Part shown: positions 14,570-22,071 of the stretch, piece after piece
How the letters are laid out: each line of letters opens with the position of its first letter
How positions within the stretch are numbered: the first letter of the stretch is position 1
From: Planctomycetota bacterium
GTDB taxonomy: Bacteria > Planctomycetota > Phycisphaerae > Phycisphaerales > Zrk34
DNA: 35,890 nucleotides
Direction: 5' to 3'
NCBI GenBank assembly: GCA_016125255.1
Contig: WGMD01000023.1
Location: forward strand, 1-35,890
The notes under the pieces: generated by a model
What the model was told of the DNA's origin: nothing
Databases searched by the model: none
The model's input: the letters and a program-made list of their open reading frames with translations, nothing else
Program-made: the position numbers and the translations under genes

Positions 14570-14632
14570 GAGCCGCATGGGAATCTTCGACCGGCGGAAG
14601 GGATGACTTGATGAGGAACTGGCGCAGGGGGT

Positions 14633-15589
14633 TCAGGCGGTCATGGCCAGCACGGGAGCGGTCTGCCGCTTGCCGAATACGCGCTGGAACACGGCCTCGC
14701 CCCAGCGGGCGCGGAGGACCTGAAGGTGATTGGGCGAGCACTGGGCCAGCAGTTCGCCCCCGACGCCGAAGAGCTGTTCGAGCACGTCGGCGCGGCGGAA
14801 GAACTTCTCGTGCCATGCCGCGACGTGACCGGCGTTTTGCAGATACGGATTGTTCGCCACGAACCAGTCGTAGAGGAAGGCGTGCTCGCCGAGCACTTCG
14901 TCGGCCGCCGCGGCGCGCTGGCCGATGGCGGTCACGTCCAGGCGTTTGCCTTCGACCATGTCGACCGTGCTCCCGCCGTAGTTGCGCTCGGCGCCGCACG
15001 GATCGAACTGGAGCACCGCCTCGAAGAACCCGCTGTGGCCGGGGCTGATGGCGATGAACAGATCGTCCAGACCGACGTTGACCGCATGAGCGCAGATGCA
15101 GCGGGAAAGCTCCAGAAGCACGGCGCTCTTGCAGTACTCGCTGGCGACCGCCAGATTCGTCACTTCGCCAATGCGGCGGTTCCGCGCCCGCAGCTCGTTG
15201 AGCTCGACGCCAAACGAACGATCGGACGGCAGCCCCAGCTCGTCGGAATCGGGCACGACGCTCATCACGCCGACCACGCGGTCGCCGACCTTTGCGATAA
15301 ACGTCGCCATTTCCGGCAGGGCTTCAAAAATGCGAAGGCGCATCCCGCCGGACTGCGGGAGGATGTAGTTCTGCATGACGAACACATCGTGCACGAGCTT
15401 GTAAGCGGCCTTGAGCTCGTCGCAGGTCACGGCGCGTTTGATGGTGATGTTGTTGTCGGCGGGCTCGACCATGCCCGCACGCTTGAAGAGCATCACGCGG
15501 CGGCGCAGGCGATTGGCCGCCTCCGCATCCCGCAGTTCGTTCAAACCGGATGTCACGACATCAAACTTGCCCTGGCTCGCAGCTCGCAT
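14633..15589 (-). CDS. FeeM-like N-acyl amino acid synthase (GNAT fold)
   Basis: This 318-aa protein matches the FeeM catalytic core, a GNAT-related fold that transfers a fatty acyl chain from acyl-ACP to an amino acid. Typical blocks are AAYKLVHDVFV, then FIAKVGDRVVGVMSVVPDS, GLPSD, LNELRARNRRIGEVTNLAV and DDLFIAISPGHSGFFE. These give the strand-helix order seen in FeeM and in acyl-homoserine-lactone synthases. I chose ATG 15589 because AGGAG lies upstream; an ATG at 15652 is the alternative. A promoter candidate lies at 15883-15855. PEP-CTERM-associated acyltransferases are a related possibility. The acyl donor and acceptor cannot be predicted. Confidence 0.8.
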   Translation of the reverse strand: MRAASQGKFDVVTSGLNELRDAEAANRLRRRVMLFKRAGMVEPADNNITIKRAVTCDELKAAYKLVHDVFVMQNYILPQSGGMRLRIFEALPEMATFIAKVGDRVVGVMSVVPDSDELGLPSDRSFGVELNELRARNRRIGEVTNLAVASEYCKSAVLLELSRCICAHAVNVGLDDLFIAISPGHSGFFEAVLQFDPCGAERNYGGSTVDMVEGKRLDVTAIGQRAAAADEVLGEHAFLYDWFVANNPYLQNAGHVAAWHEKFFRRADVLEQLFGVGGELLAQCSPNHLQVLRARWGEAVFQRVFGKRQTAPVLAMTA

Positions 15590-15943
15590 GATGTGTTTTC
15601 TCCTGATATCCCGTTGCGAATCGCCGGCGATTGAAGCCGGCGGCGGGTCCATGCCATGTCCAAACGAAACGCTCGAAGCGTCCGTCGCCGTTCCGCCATG
15701 AACGGCCCCTGATCTCTTCCGCGATCGATACGCCGACGCGGGGGTCTCGGATGGGATCCATCCGATGTCGTCATCGGGTTTCCGTCAGGTCACGCGACAG
15801 TCTTTTGCCAAGCTGTCCGCCTCGTGACCGATGAGCCCCATGATCGACACAGAGAGTGTCCGATTTGCCGGGGGGAAAGTCAAGAAAAGAATTCGGTTTG
15901 GGGATGAAATTTGCGCAAGGAGATGCCCGAATATGCCGGTTGG
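15590..15943 (-). other. Long leader/intergenic region before the FeeM-like gene
   Basis: I see no gene in these ~350 nt. They hold the promoter candidate at 15855-15883, which would give a 5' leader of about 260 nt, and an 8-bp inverted repeat (15747-15754 with 15758-15765). The leader is long enough for a regulatory RNA, but I recognise no riboswitch class. Confidence 0.4.
15855..15883 (-). promoter_or_regulatory. Sigma-70-like promoter candidate
   Basis: On the minus strand TTGACT (15883-15878) is followed after exactly 17 nt by GACACT (15860-15855), a common form of the -10 box in GC-rich bacteria. It would drive the FeeM-like gene at 15589 and possibly the PaaK-like gene. Confidence 0.5.
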
Positions 15944-16780
15944 TCAGGTTGTAGGACCGGCGAATTGGGCCAGACTCGATCCGGCCAGCGCGGCGGGGTC
16001 GAAATTGAACCGGTCGGCGAAGTGATCGGTGCCGATGGCGCGGTCCTGGAAGTAGGCCAGGCCGCCAAAGGGCGGGTCCGTCTTGATTTGCGCCTGCCAG
16101 TCAAGGCGGACGAGCACGACGGGCCGACCGTTGAGCCGCGGGTCGGGACGGGCGGACCCGATGGGTTCGAAGCCGAAAAGGTGGTTCAGGACGGTGACCT
16201 GCTCGGGGGAGCTGGTCATCAGGGCGTCCGTCGCCCCGCTGCTCAGGCCGAAGTAGACGGCGAAGCGGGACAGTTCGAGCATGGCGTCGATCGACCGGAA
16301 AAGCCGCTCGCGCCGGTCCGCGAACAGGCCCAGTTCGAAGGGAACCCGGCCGGCCCGCCGCAGAGCGTTGACCTCGTCGGCGAACAGTTCATCGGCGGGC
16401 AACCCCGCGGGATCGTCGAGGCAGGCCGTCAGCGTACTGACGGTCAGGCGGTCGATGGCGCCGTTGATCACGACGGTGCGCGGGGCGACGAGGCGTCGGA
16501 GCGTGTGGACCCCGGCATGGTTGGAGGTGATCATGCCCGCACGCAGATAGCAGCGGTAGACCAGTTCCCAGGCCGCCACGACCTGCTCGAGCGTCGTGCA
16601 TACGCCGTAGCGCAGCCCGACGCCGGTCGCATCGGTGCGACGCGGATCGACGGTTCTCGTGACGCGTGTTCTGGAAACGGTCATCGTCCGCGCTCCGTGA
16701 AGCAGGATCGGGTCGGGGGCCACACCGCCGCCCGGCCGCAACTCACTCTGCATCGACCAGTCCGCAAAATAGCTTGACAT
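15944..16780 (-). CDS. Second FeeM-like N-acyl amino acid synthase
   Basis: This ~278-aa protein has the same fold signature as the gene at 14633: VVAAWELVYRCYLRAGMI, a hydrophobic strand ending in STLTACLDDPAGLPADELF, an EVNALRRAGR block, then helices and VTVLNHLFGFEPIGSARP. It keeps the strand-helix order of FeeM proteins but lacks the usual EVxxLAV wording (FELGLFAD instead), so its activity may differ. ATG 16780 lies 8 nt past the bioF-like stop, implying one transcript. The frame is open upstream to 16846, and an ATG at 16684 is another alternative. Confidence 0.72.
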   Translation of the reverse strand: MSSYFADWSMQSELRPGGGVAPDPILLHGARTMTVSRTRVTRTVDPRRTDATGVGLRYGVCTTLEQVVAAWELVYRCYLRAGMITSNHAGVHTLRRLVAPRTVVINGAIDRLTVSTLTACLDDPAGLPADELFADEVNALRRAGRVPFELGLFADRRERLFRSIDAMLELSRFAVYFGLSSGATDALMTSSPEQVTVLNHLFGFEPIGSARPDPRLNGRPVVLVRLDWQAQIKTDPPFGGLAYFQDRAIGTDHFADRFNFDPAALAGSSLAQFAGPTT

Positions 16781-16787
16781 TTCGGAC

Positions 16788-17954
16788 TCAATCAAGTTTA
16801 TCGGACGCCGGGAGGATGTCGACCAGTCCATCAATATCTCCGTCACTCATATCCGCCCGCAGACTCACTCGCAATCGCGCCGCCCCGGTCGGCACCGTCG
16901 GCGGTCGGATGGCGGGCACGAGATAGCCCGCCGCCTCAAGTCGGCTCGAAAGCCCGATGGCCGCCTCCGCCGTGCCCACCACCAGCGGCACGATCGGCGT
17001 CGGGTCCATGGCGATTGGCCATCCCTTACTGATCAGTCGCTCCCGAAGCCGGTCCGACAACCGGCGCAGATGCATCCGGCGCTGCGGCTCGGCGGCGACG
17101 ACATCCAAAGCCGCCCCGATCGCGGCGACCTGCGTCGGCGGCGGCGCGGTGGTGTAAATGAACGTGCGGGCGGCGCTCACGAGCGTCTCGATGATCAGGC
17201 GCGACCCCGTCACGATCCCGCCCAGTCCGCCCAGCGCTTTGCCCGCCGTGCTGACGGTCACGTCGATCCGCCCCGCCATGCCCTGATGTTCCGCCAGCCC
17301 CGCCCCGCTCTCGCCGAGCACGCCCGTCGCGTGCGCCTCATCGACGATCAGAATCGCGTCGTACCGATCACGCAGCTCGCACAGTCTCGGCAGGTCCGCG
17401 CAGTCGCCGTCCATCGAGAACACCGCGTCCGTCACAATCAGCCGGCGACGCGCTTCGCCGCTCCGCGCCAAAAGCCGCTCGAGCTTGTCGAGATTCAGAT
17501 GCGGATAAATCCGCAGCGTCGCGCCGCTGAGTCGGGCGGCGTCGACGAGCGAAGCGTGATTGAGTTTGTCGGCGCAGAGGACGTCGCCTTCGCCTGCCAG
17601 CGCGGTCACGGCGGCGAGATTGGCGGCGTAACCGGTGGGCGTGATCAGCGCGGCCTGAGCATGTTTGAACGCGGCGAAGCGCGCTTCGACTTCATGATGA
17701 ATCAGAAGGTCGCCGGTGACGAGGCGTGAAGCGCCGGCGCCGACGCCGTGCGAGCGCGCCGCTTCGATGACCGCATCGCGCAGGGCGGGGTGCGTCGCCA
17801 GCGCCAGATAATCGTTGGATGCGAAATTAAGGAGTGTTCGCCCGCCGCGTGTCACAAGCCGATCGCATCGATCGACGGGATGAAGCTGACGATCCAGATG
17901 CATCGCGCGGCGATGATCTTCGTCAGCATGAAGCTGCCTCAGCCAGTCTTGCAT
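16788..17954 (-). CDS. bioF: Alpha-oxoamine synthase, BioF family
   Basis: This is a 388-aa PLP enzyme that condenses an amino acid with an acyl thioester. 8-Amino-7-oxononanoate synthase (biotin pathway, L-alanine plus pimeloyl thioester) is the closest reading. Family marks are NFASNDYLALATHP, GAGASRLVTG, DEAHATGVLGESGAG and the PLP-lysine block VSTAGKALGGLGG, then the C-terminal LRVSLRADMSDGDID. No other biotin gene is nearby; the neighbours are FeeM-like acyltransferases. Another alpha-oxoamine product is therefore possible, and the symbol is tentative. ATG 17954 is 16 nt past the HU gene stop. Confidence 0.85.
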   Translation of the reverse strand: MQDWLRQLHADEDHRRAMHLDRQLHPVDRCDRLVTRGGRTLLNFASNDYLALATHPALRDAVIEAARSHGVGAGASRLVTGDLLIHHEVEARFAAFKHAQAALITPTGYAANLAAVTALAGEGDVLCADKLNHASLVDAARLSGATLRIYPHLNLDKLERLLARSGEARRRLIVTDAVFSMDGDCADLPRLCELRDRYDAILIVDEAHATGVLGESGAGLAEHQGMAGRIDVTVSTAGKALGGLGGIVTGSRLIIETLVSAARTFIYTTAPPPTQVAAIGAALDVVAAEPQRRMHLRRLSDRLRERLISKGWPIAMDPTPIVPLVVGTAEAAIGLSSRLEAAGYLVPAIRPPTVPTGAARLRVSLRADMSDGDIDGLVDILPASDKLD

Positions 17955-17970
17955 GTCGGGGTTGTGACGA

Positions 17971-18309
17971 TCAGCCGACGTCCGCGGCGGTCGAGGCGGA
18001 GGGGCTGTTGTCGGACACGGCGTCGGGGCCGGTCAGCACCTGCTGCATCATGCGGCCGGCCTTGAACTTGACCGTCCGCTTGGGCGGGACCTGCACCGGT
18101 TCGAGCGTCTTGGGATTCTGCGCCATCCGGGCGGCGCGCTGCTTGATTTCAAACACGCCAAAGTCACGGAACTCCAGCCGGTTGCCCTTGCCCAGTTCCA
18201 CGATCACGTTGTCCAGAAAACTCTGGATCGTCTTCTTGACGGTGACACGCGTCTCACCGGTGGCTTCGGCAATCCGATCGATCAATTCCTTCTTCGTAAT
18301 GGTGGCCAT
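17971..18309 (-). CDS. HU/IHF-family DNA-binding protein
   Basis: This is a 112-aa nucleoid protein. The first ~92 residues are a standard HU/IHF fold: TKKELIDRIAEATG, VKKTIQSFLDNVI, then LEFRDFGVFEIKQRAAR, the DNA-binding arm with NPKTLEPVQVPPKRTVKFKAG. It ends with a ~20-residue Ser/Ala-rich tail not found in E. coli HU. ATG 18309 has AAAGGGA upstream. It is followed closely by the bioF-like gene and may share its transcript. Confidence 0.93.
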   Translation of the reverse strand: MATITKKELIDRIAEATGETRVTVKKTIQSFLDNVIVELGKGNRLEFRDFGVFEIKQRAARMAQNPKTLEPVQVPPKRTVKFKAGRMMQQVLTGPDAVSDNSPSASTAADVG

Positions 18310-18486
18310 GTGAGTCCCTTTTGGTCGTTACCCGAGTTGACTTCATCTTAAAAGGAGGTGACCCGCGAACACGTCCAAGGCGGCACTGCTTGTCGAGCGT
18401 ACAACCACGACTTAGAACAGTATGCCAACCGAGGGGCATCCCGTCAAGCGTATGAGAAATAAATGTTTAGATAGCCCGCGCAGGGT

Positions 18487-18846
18487 TCAGCGACTGCCCT
18501 GGCCGAACTCCACGCTGCGGACGGTGCGGTTGTAGTGATCGTGGACGTGATCATCGTAGGACTGCTGATAATCGTAGATGCGGACCTCATAAAGCGAAAC
18601 CGGCCCCGGGGCGATGGCGTCTCGAGGATTGAGCCGGCTGTCATTGCGGTCCGTCCACCAGGGCGCCCCGACCCCCGCCCGGGCCTGCGCCTCCGCCACC
18701 TGCGCCACCGGCGGGGTGTCGAACACCATGTATGGACTGCTCTGCGTAAACGTCTCGCGACGCACAGCTTGTGCATTGTACTGGGCACATCCGCCCAGCA
18801 TCTCCAATGCCAGTACCCCCATCAAAATGGCTCGATCGCGTCTCAT
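18487..18846 (-). CDS. Small putative lipoprotein
   Basis: This is a 119-aa protein with a short basic and hydrophobic signal and a lipobox LGGC (Cys near residue 20), so probably an envelope lipoprotein. The mature part is polar, with a His/Asp/Tyr-rich segment (YQQSYDDHVHDHYNR). I know no family for it. ATG 18846. The 177 nt between it and the HU gene hold no gene; one short stretch there (18353-18364) resembles a Shine-Dalgarno/anti-Shine-Dalgarno sequence. Confidence 0.65.
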   Translation of the reverse strand: MRRDRAILMGVLALEMLGGCAQYNAQAVRRETFTQSSPYMVFDTPPVAQVAEAQARAGVGAPWWTDRNDSRLNPRDAIAPGPVSLYEVRIYDYQQSYDDHVHDHYNRTVRSVEFGQGSR

Positions 18847-18921
18847 CTCACCCTACTGTTACCAAAGGACATGCCAGACCGAAAGCGTTTTCGCCGAAAT
18901 TGATCTAAGCGATGCAATCAC

Positions 18922-18940
18922 AGCCGCTTGCGGCTTAGCA
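18922..18940 (+). repeat. Extragenic repeat, copy 1 (AGCCGCTTGCGGCTTAGCA)
   Basis: This 19-nt sequence occurs identically at 32622-32640, and in a two-mismatch opposite-strand form at about 29435-29453. It contains the palindrome AGCCGC-TT-GCGGCT. All three copies are between genes. Confidence 0.7.
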
Positions 18941-19022
18941 ATTTCTCCGCCCCTGATGCCGCCGCGTCATGGAAATGTTGTTCCCACGCCACATGCGCCG
19001 CCCAATGTGTCGCCTTCGCGCA

Positions 19023-20555
19023 TCACGCCGACCCGGCGCGCCCGCCGGGGGCGTCGCCATCCTGATCAGGCGCATGGCGCGGGATCATCTTGTAGGTCAG
19101 CCGCCCGAGCCGCACGAGTCCGCGGGCCGGCGAAAAGACCGCCTGCTGGACGTTGGAGTAGATGTTGGTGGTCATGAACCGAAGGGCAGCCCGGGTCGTG
19201 TACGCCTGCGGTTCGACCATCTTGATGAGCCATAACAGCGCCGCCGCACGCAACGCGGCACTGAGCAAAAGCAGCACACCGTGATACGTCAGCGGGTAGC
19301 CGAGAAACGACCCATGCCAGTCCGCCATCGCCTCCGCCACCGCCCCGCCGAACAGTCCGCTCGCCACACCCGCCAGCGCGACGACCAAGCTGTTGACCGC
19401 CACGTACGCGCTGCCGAGCCGCCCGCGCTCGCGCGATCCGCTCATCTCCAAAAGCATGTTCAAGCTCGCCAACTCCACGCCCGGCCAGGCCGCCGTCGCA
19501 CTCATCGAACCCAGATACCCCAGCCACCAGCTCTCGCGCGTGACGAAGATCCATGACGCCCCGCCGTGCACGATCAATACGCCCGCGATCACCAGCACGG
19601 GCTTGCATCCGAGCCGATCGACGAGCCGGCCCCAGATCGGAAAGCTCAGCATCGACATGACCAGCGGCAGCGCGACGAGCATCGTGTTCGCCTGCAAATT
19701 GCTCATGCCCACCACGTCGAACAGGTACAGCCAGATGAACTGCCCGACGTAACCGATGCCGAATGTCAGCGTGGCGTTGAAGCCCAAAAACAGGCGGAAA
19801 TTGCGGTCGCGCAGCGGCTGCTTGAGCAGCTCGCCGAACTTCACATCCGGATCGCGCTGCCGTCGCTGCGCCGCGGGGACCCACTTGAGCATGCCGATGT
19901 CGAACATCCCGCACACGCTCGCCACGCACAGCGCGATGCTGATGAGTTTGCGGAGCACATGCGCATCGCCGCCGATCGCGCGGTCGAGCACCAGCGCGGT
20001 GACCATCGTCGTGACCACGCCGACGAATCGCCCGTACTGTCCGCGCGCCGAAAAATATCTGCCGCGCAGCCGGCCGGGCACCAGGTCCGCCATCCACGTG
20101 ATCCAAGCCGGACTCATCATGTTCGCCAGAATCGTCGACATCCCCATCGTCACCAGCAGCATCCACCACCAGTGGGCCTCCGGGAAGATCCACGGCACGG
20201 AGGCGACGAGAATCCACGCCGCCCGATGGGCCAGTCCCGCGATGAGGAACAGCCGCTTGCGCCCGCCGTATTTCTCGACGAAATAGCTCGCCGGGAGCTG
20301 CACCAGCGCCCCCGCGAAGGGCAGCGCCGCCAGCAGGCCGAACCCGAACTGCCCCATGTGCAGCGCCTTGGCGTAGCGCGTCATCACCGCGCCGGTCGTG
20401 ATGTACATCCATGCCGACCCGAACATCCATGCGACGGTCACCAGGCGCAGCGATCGCCGCAGCGACAGCTCGCGCTCGCGGGCGTCGAGTTCAGCATCCG
20501 GGAATTCCGGGGGTTCCTGGGGTTCCTGGGCTTCCGGGGGTTTGAGTCCGGGCAT
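19023..20555 (-). CDS. MFS transporter
   Basis: This is a 510-aa membrane protein with about 12 hydrophobic helices. An acidic, proline-rich N-terminal tail (about 30 residues) precedes the first helix. The loop between helices 2 and 3 reads YFVEKYGGRKRLFLIAG, and a matching loop in the second half reads IWGRLVDRLGCKPVLVIAG, both forms of the MFS signature. The substrate is unknown. The true start is ATG 20555; a longer open frame to 21878 is only the antisense of hisD. It diverges from hisD over 48 nt, so the two probably have overlapping promoters. Confidence 0.88.
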   Translation of the reverse strand: MPGLKPPEAQEPQEPPEFPDAELDARERELSLRRSLRLVTVAWMFGSAWMYITTGAVMTRYAKALHMGQFGFGLLAALPFAGALVQLPASYFVEKYGGRKRLFLIAGLAHRAAWILVASVPWIFPEAHWWWMLLVTMGMSTILANMMSPAWITWMADLVPGRLRGRYFSARGQYGRFVGVVTTMVTALVLDRAIGGDAHVLRKLISIALCVASVCGMFDIGMLKWVPAAQRRQRDPDVKFGELLKQPLRDRNFRLFLGFNATLTFGIGYVGQFIWLYLFDVVGMSNLQANTMLVALPLVMSMLSFPIWGRLVDRLGCKPVLVIAGVLIVHGGASWIFVTRESWWLGYLGSMSATAAWPGVELASLNMLLEMSGSRERGRLGSAYVAVNSLVVALAGVASGLFGGAVAEAMADWHGSFLGYPLTYHGVLLLLSAALRAAALLWLIKMVEPQAYTTRAALRFMTTNIYSNVQQAVFSPARGLVRLGRLTYKMIPRHAPDQDGDAPGGRAGSA

Positions 20556-20603
20556 AGGTGAGAATAGTATCACGCCTGTCAAACGAAGCAGGGCCACGCA
20601 CCG

Positions 20604-21911
20604 ATGAACTTGCCGATTCACGTTTACGACGCCGCCGATTCCCGCAAGGCGGTGACCGCGCTGATCGAGCGCCTGCGCCGGCAGGTCGCCGGCGAAGGCG
20701 ACTTGGCGGAAACGGTCGCGTCGATTATGGAGGATGTCCGCACCGAAGGCGATCATGCCGTCGTGCGCTACATGCGCAAGTGGACCAATCCCGACTTCAC
20801 GATCGACATGATCCGCGTGACGCCCGACGAGATGGACAATGCGGCGCGCTCGCTCGAGGCGCCGGTGCGTGAGGCGCTGGCCGAAGCGATCGCCCATGTG
20901 CGGCAATATCAGCAGCACGTCAAGCCGATCGACCCGCCGATGATTGACATCGACGGCGCTCAAGTCGGCCTGCGATTTACGCCCATCGAGCGCGTCGGGC
21001 TGCACGTCCCCGGCGGAAAGGCGGCGTATCCGTCGAGCGTGATCATGCTCGCCGTCCCCGCACAAGTCGCCGGCGTGCCGCAGCTTTCGGTCGTCAGCCC
21101 CCCGCCGACCGGCGGCGGCGACATCTCCCCGCTCGTGCTGGGCGTCTGTCACATGCTCGGCCTCGAGCGCGTTTACCGCATCGGCGGCGCACAGGCCATC
21201 GCCGCGCTGACCTATGGCACGCAGTCCGTCGAACCCGTCGACTTCATCGCCGGCCCCGGCAACGCCTACACGCAGCAGGCCAAACGTCAGATGTTCGGAC
21301 AGATCGGGATCGACGGATTCTTCGGTCCCAGCGAGATTGTCGTCCTCGCCGATGACTCGGCCAACCCCGACTACATCGCCGCCGACCTGCTCGCGCAGGC
21401 GGAACACGACCCGGGCTGCTGCTTCCTTGTCTCCACGAGCCGGGCGATCATCGACCGCGTCGTCGAAGCGATCGAATTGCAATTGCCCTCCCGCCGCCGG
21501 CGTGAAGCGATCGTCAAAGCATTGCGCGAATGGTCCGCGGCGATCGTCGTGCCGGATGAATCGGCTGCGTATGAACTCGTTGACACCTTCGCCGCCGAGC
21601 ATGTGACGCTCGCCGTCGCCGACCCGCAAGCGGTGCTGGCGAAGCTGCGTCACGGCGGCGCGTTCTTCCTCGGCGACACGACGCCCGTCGCCAGCGGCGA
21701 CTACTACGCCGGCCCTTCGCACTGCCTGCCGACCGGCACGACCGCCCGCTACAACTCGGGTCTGAGCGTCTACACCTTCCTCAAGCGCTCCAGCGTCGAG
21801 CGCTATCCCGCCGCCCCGTCCGCCCGGGCGATCGAGCACATCGCGACCCTCGCCGAAGCAGAAGGCCTCGACGCACACGCCGAGTCCCTCCGCATACGCA
21901 AACCGATGTGA
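20604..21911 (+). CDS. hisD: Histidinol dehydrogenase
   Basis: This 435-aa enzyme oxidises L-histidinol to L-histidine in two NAD-dependent steps, the last steps of histidine synthesis. Conserved blocks are IERVGLHVPGGKAAYPSSVIM, YRIGGAQAIAALTYGT, IAGPGNAYTQQAKRQ, FFGPSEIVVLADDSANPDY, LLAQAEHDPG, the catalytic Glu-His in AAEHVTLAV, and GDYYAGPSHCLPTG. In place of the common (P)AGPSE wording it has FFGPSE. ATG 20604. hisC and hisB lie 1.9 kb downstream on the same strand, separated by the PEP-CTERM gene. Confidence 0.97.
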   Translation: MNLPIHVYDAADSRKAVTALIERLRRQVAGEGDLAETVASIMEDVRTEGDHAVVRYMRKWTNPDFTIDMIRVTPDEMDNAARSLEAPVREALAEAIAHVRQYQQHVKPIDPPMIDIDGAQVGLRFTPIERVGLHVPGGKAAYPSSVIMLAVPAQVAGVPQLSVVSPPPTGGGDISPLVLGVCHMLGLERVYRIGGAQAIAALTYGTQSVEPVDFIAGPGNAYTQQAKRQMFGQIGIDGFFGPSEIVVLADDSANPDYIAADLLAQAEHDPGCCFLVSTSRAIIDRVVEAIELQLPSRRRREAIVKALREWSAAIVVPDESAAYELVDTFAAEHVTLAVADPQAVLAKLRHGGAFFLGDTTPVASGDYYAGPSHCLPTGTTARYNSGLSVYTFLKRSSVERYPAAPSARAIEHIATLAEAEGLDAHAESLRIRKPM

Positions 21912-21949
21912 ATGAGCATCTTACCCATCTTAACACGATGTGAATTGTG

Positions 21950-21979
21950 TTGACAGCCGGACCGCGATTCCACTAACAT
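21950..21979 (+). promoter_or_regulatory. Promoter of the PEP-CTERM gene
   Basis: A perfect TTGACA at 21950-21955 is followed after 18 nt by TAACAT (21974-21979). It lies 39 nt past hisD and 92 nt before the TTG start of the PEP-CTERM gene. Confidence 0.65.
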
Positions 21980-22071
21980 ACGCCCGCCTCGGTTGTGGAT
22001 GGTCGAGGTTGGGTCACCGGGCCCATGGGTGATTTCGAGAAAGAACTCTTTTCAAATTTCAAGGTGTTCCT

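Noticed and set aside
18353-18364. Sequence like the 3' end of 16S rRNA (anti-Shine-Dalgarno)
   Set aside because: Only about 12 nt match and nothing upstream resembles 16S rRNA; most likely chance.
20556-21878. Long N-terminal part of a 951-aa minus-strand frame
   Set aside because: It is exactly antisense to hisD. The MFS transporter starts at 20555.
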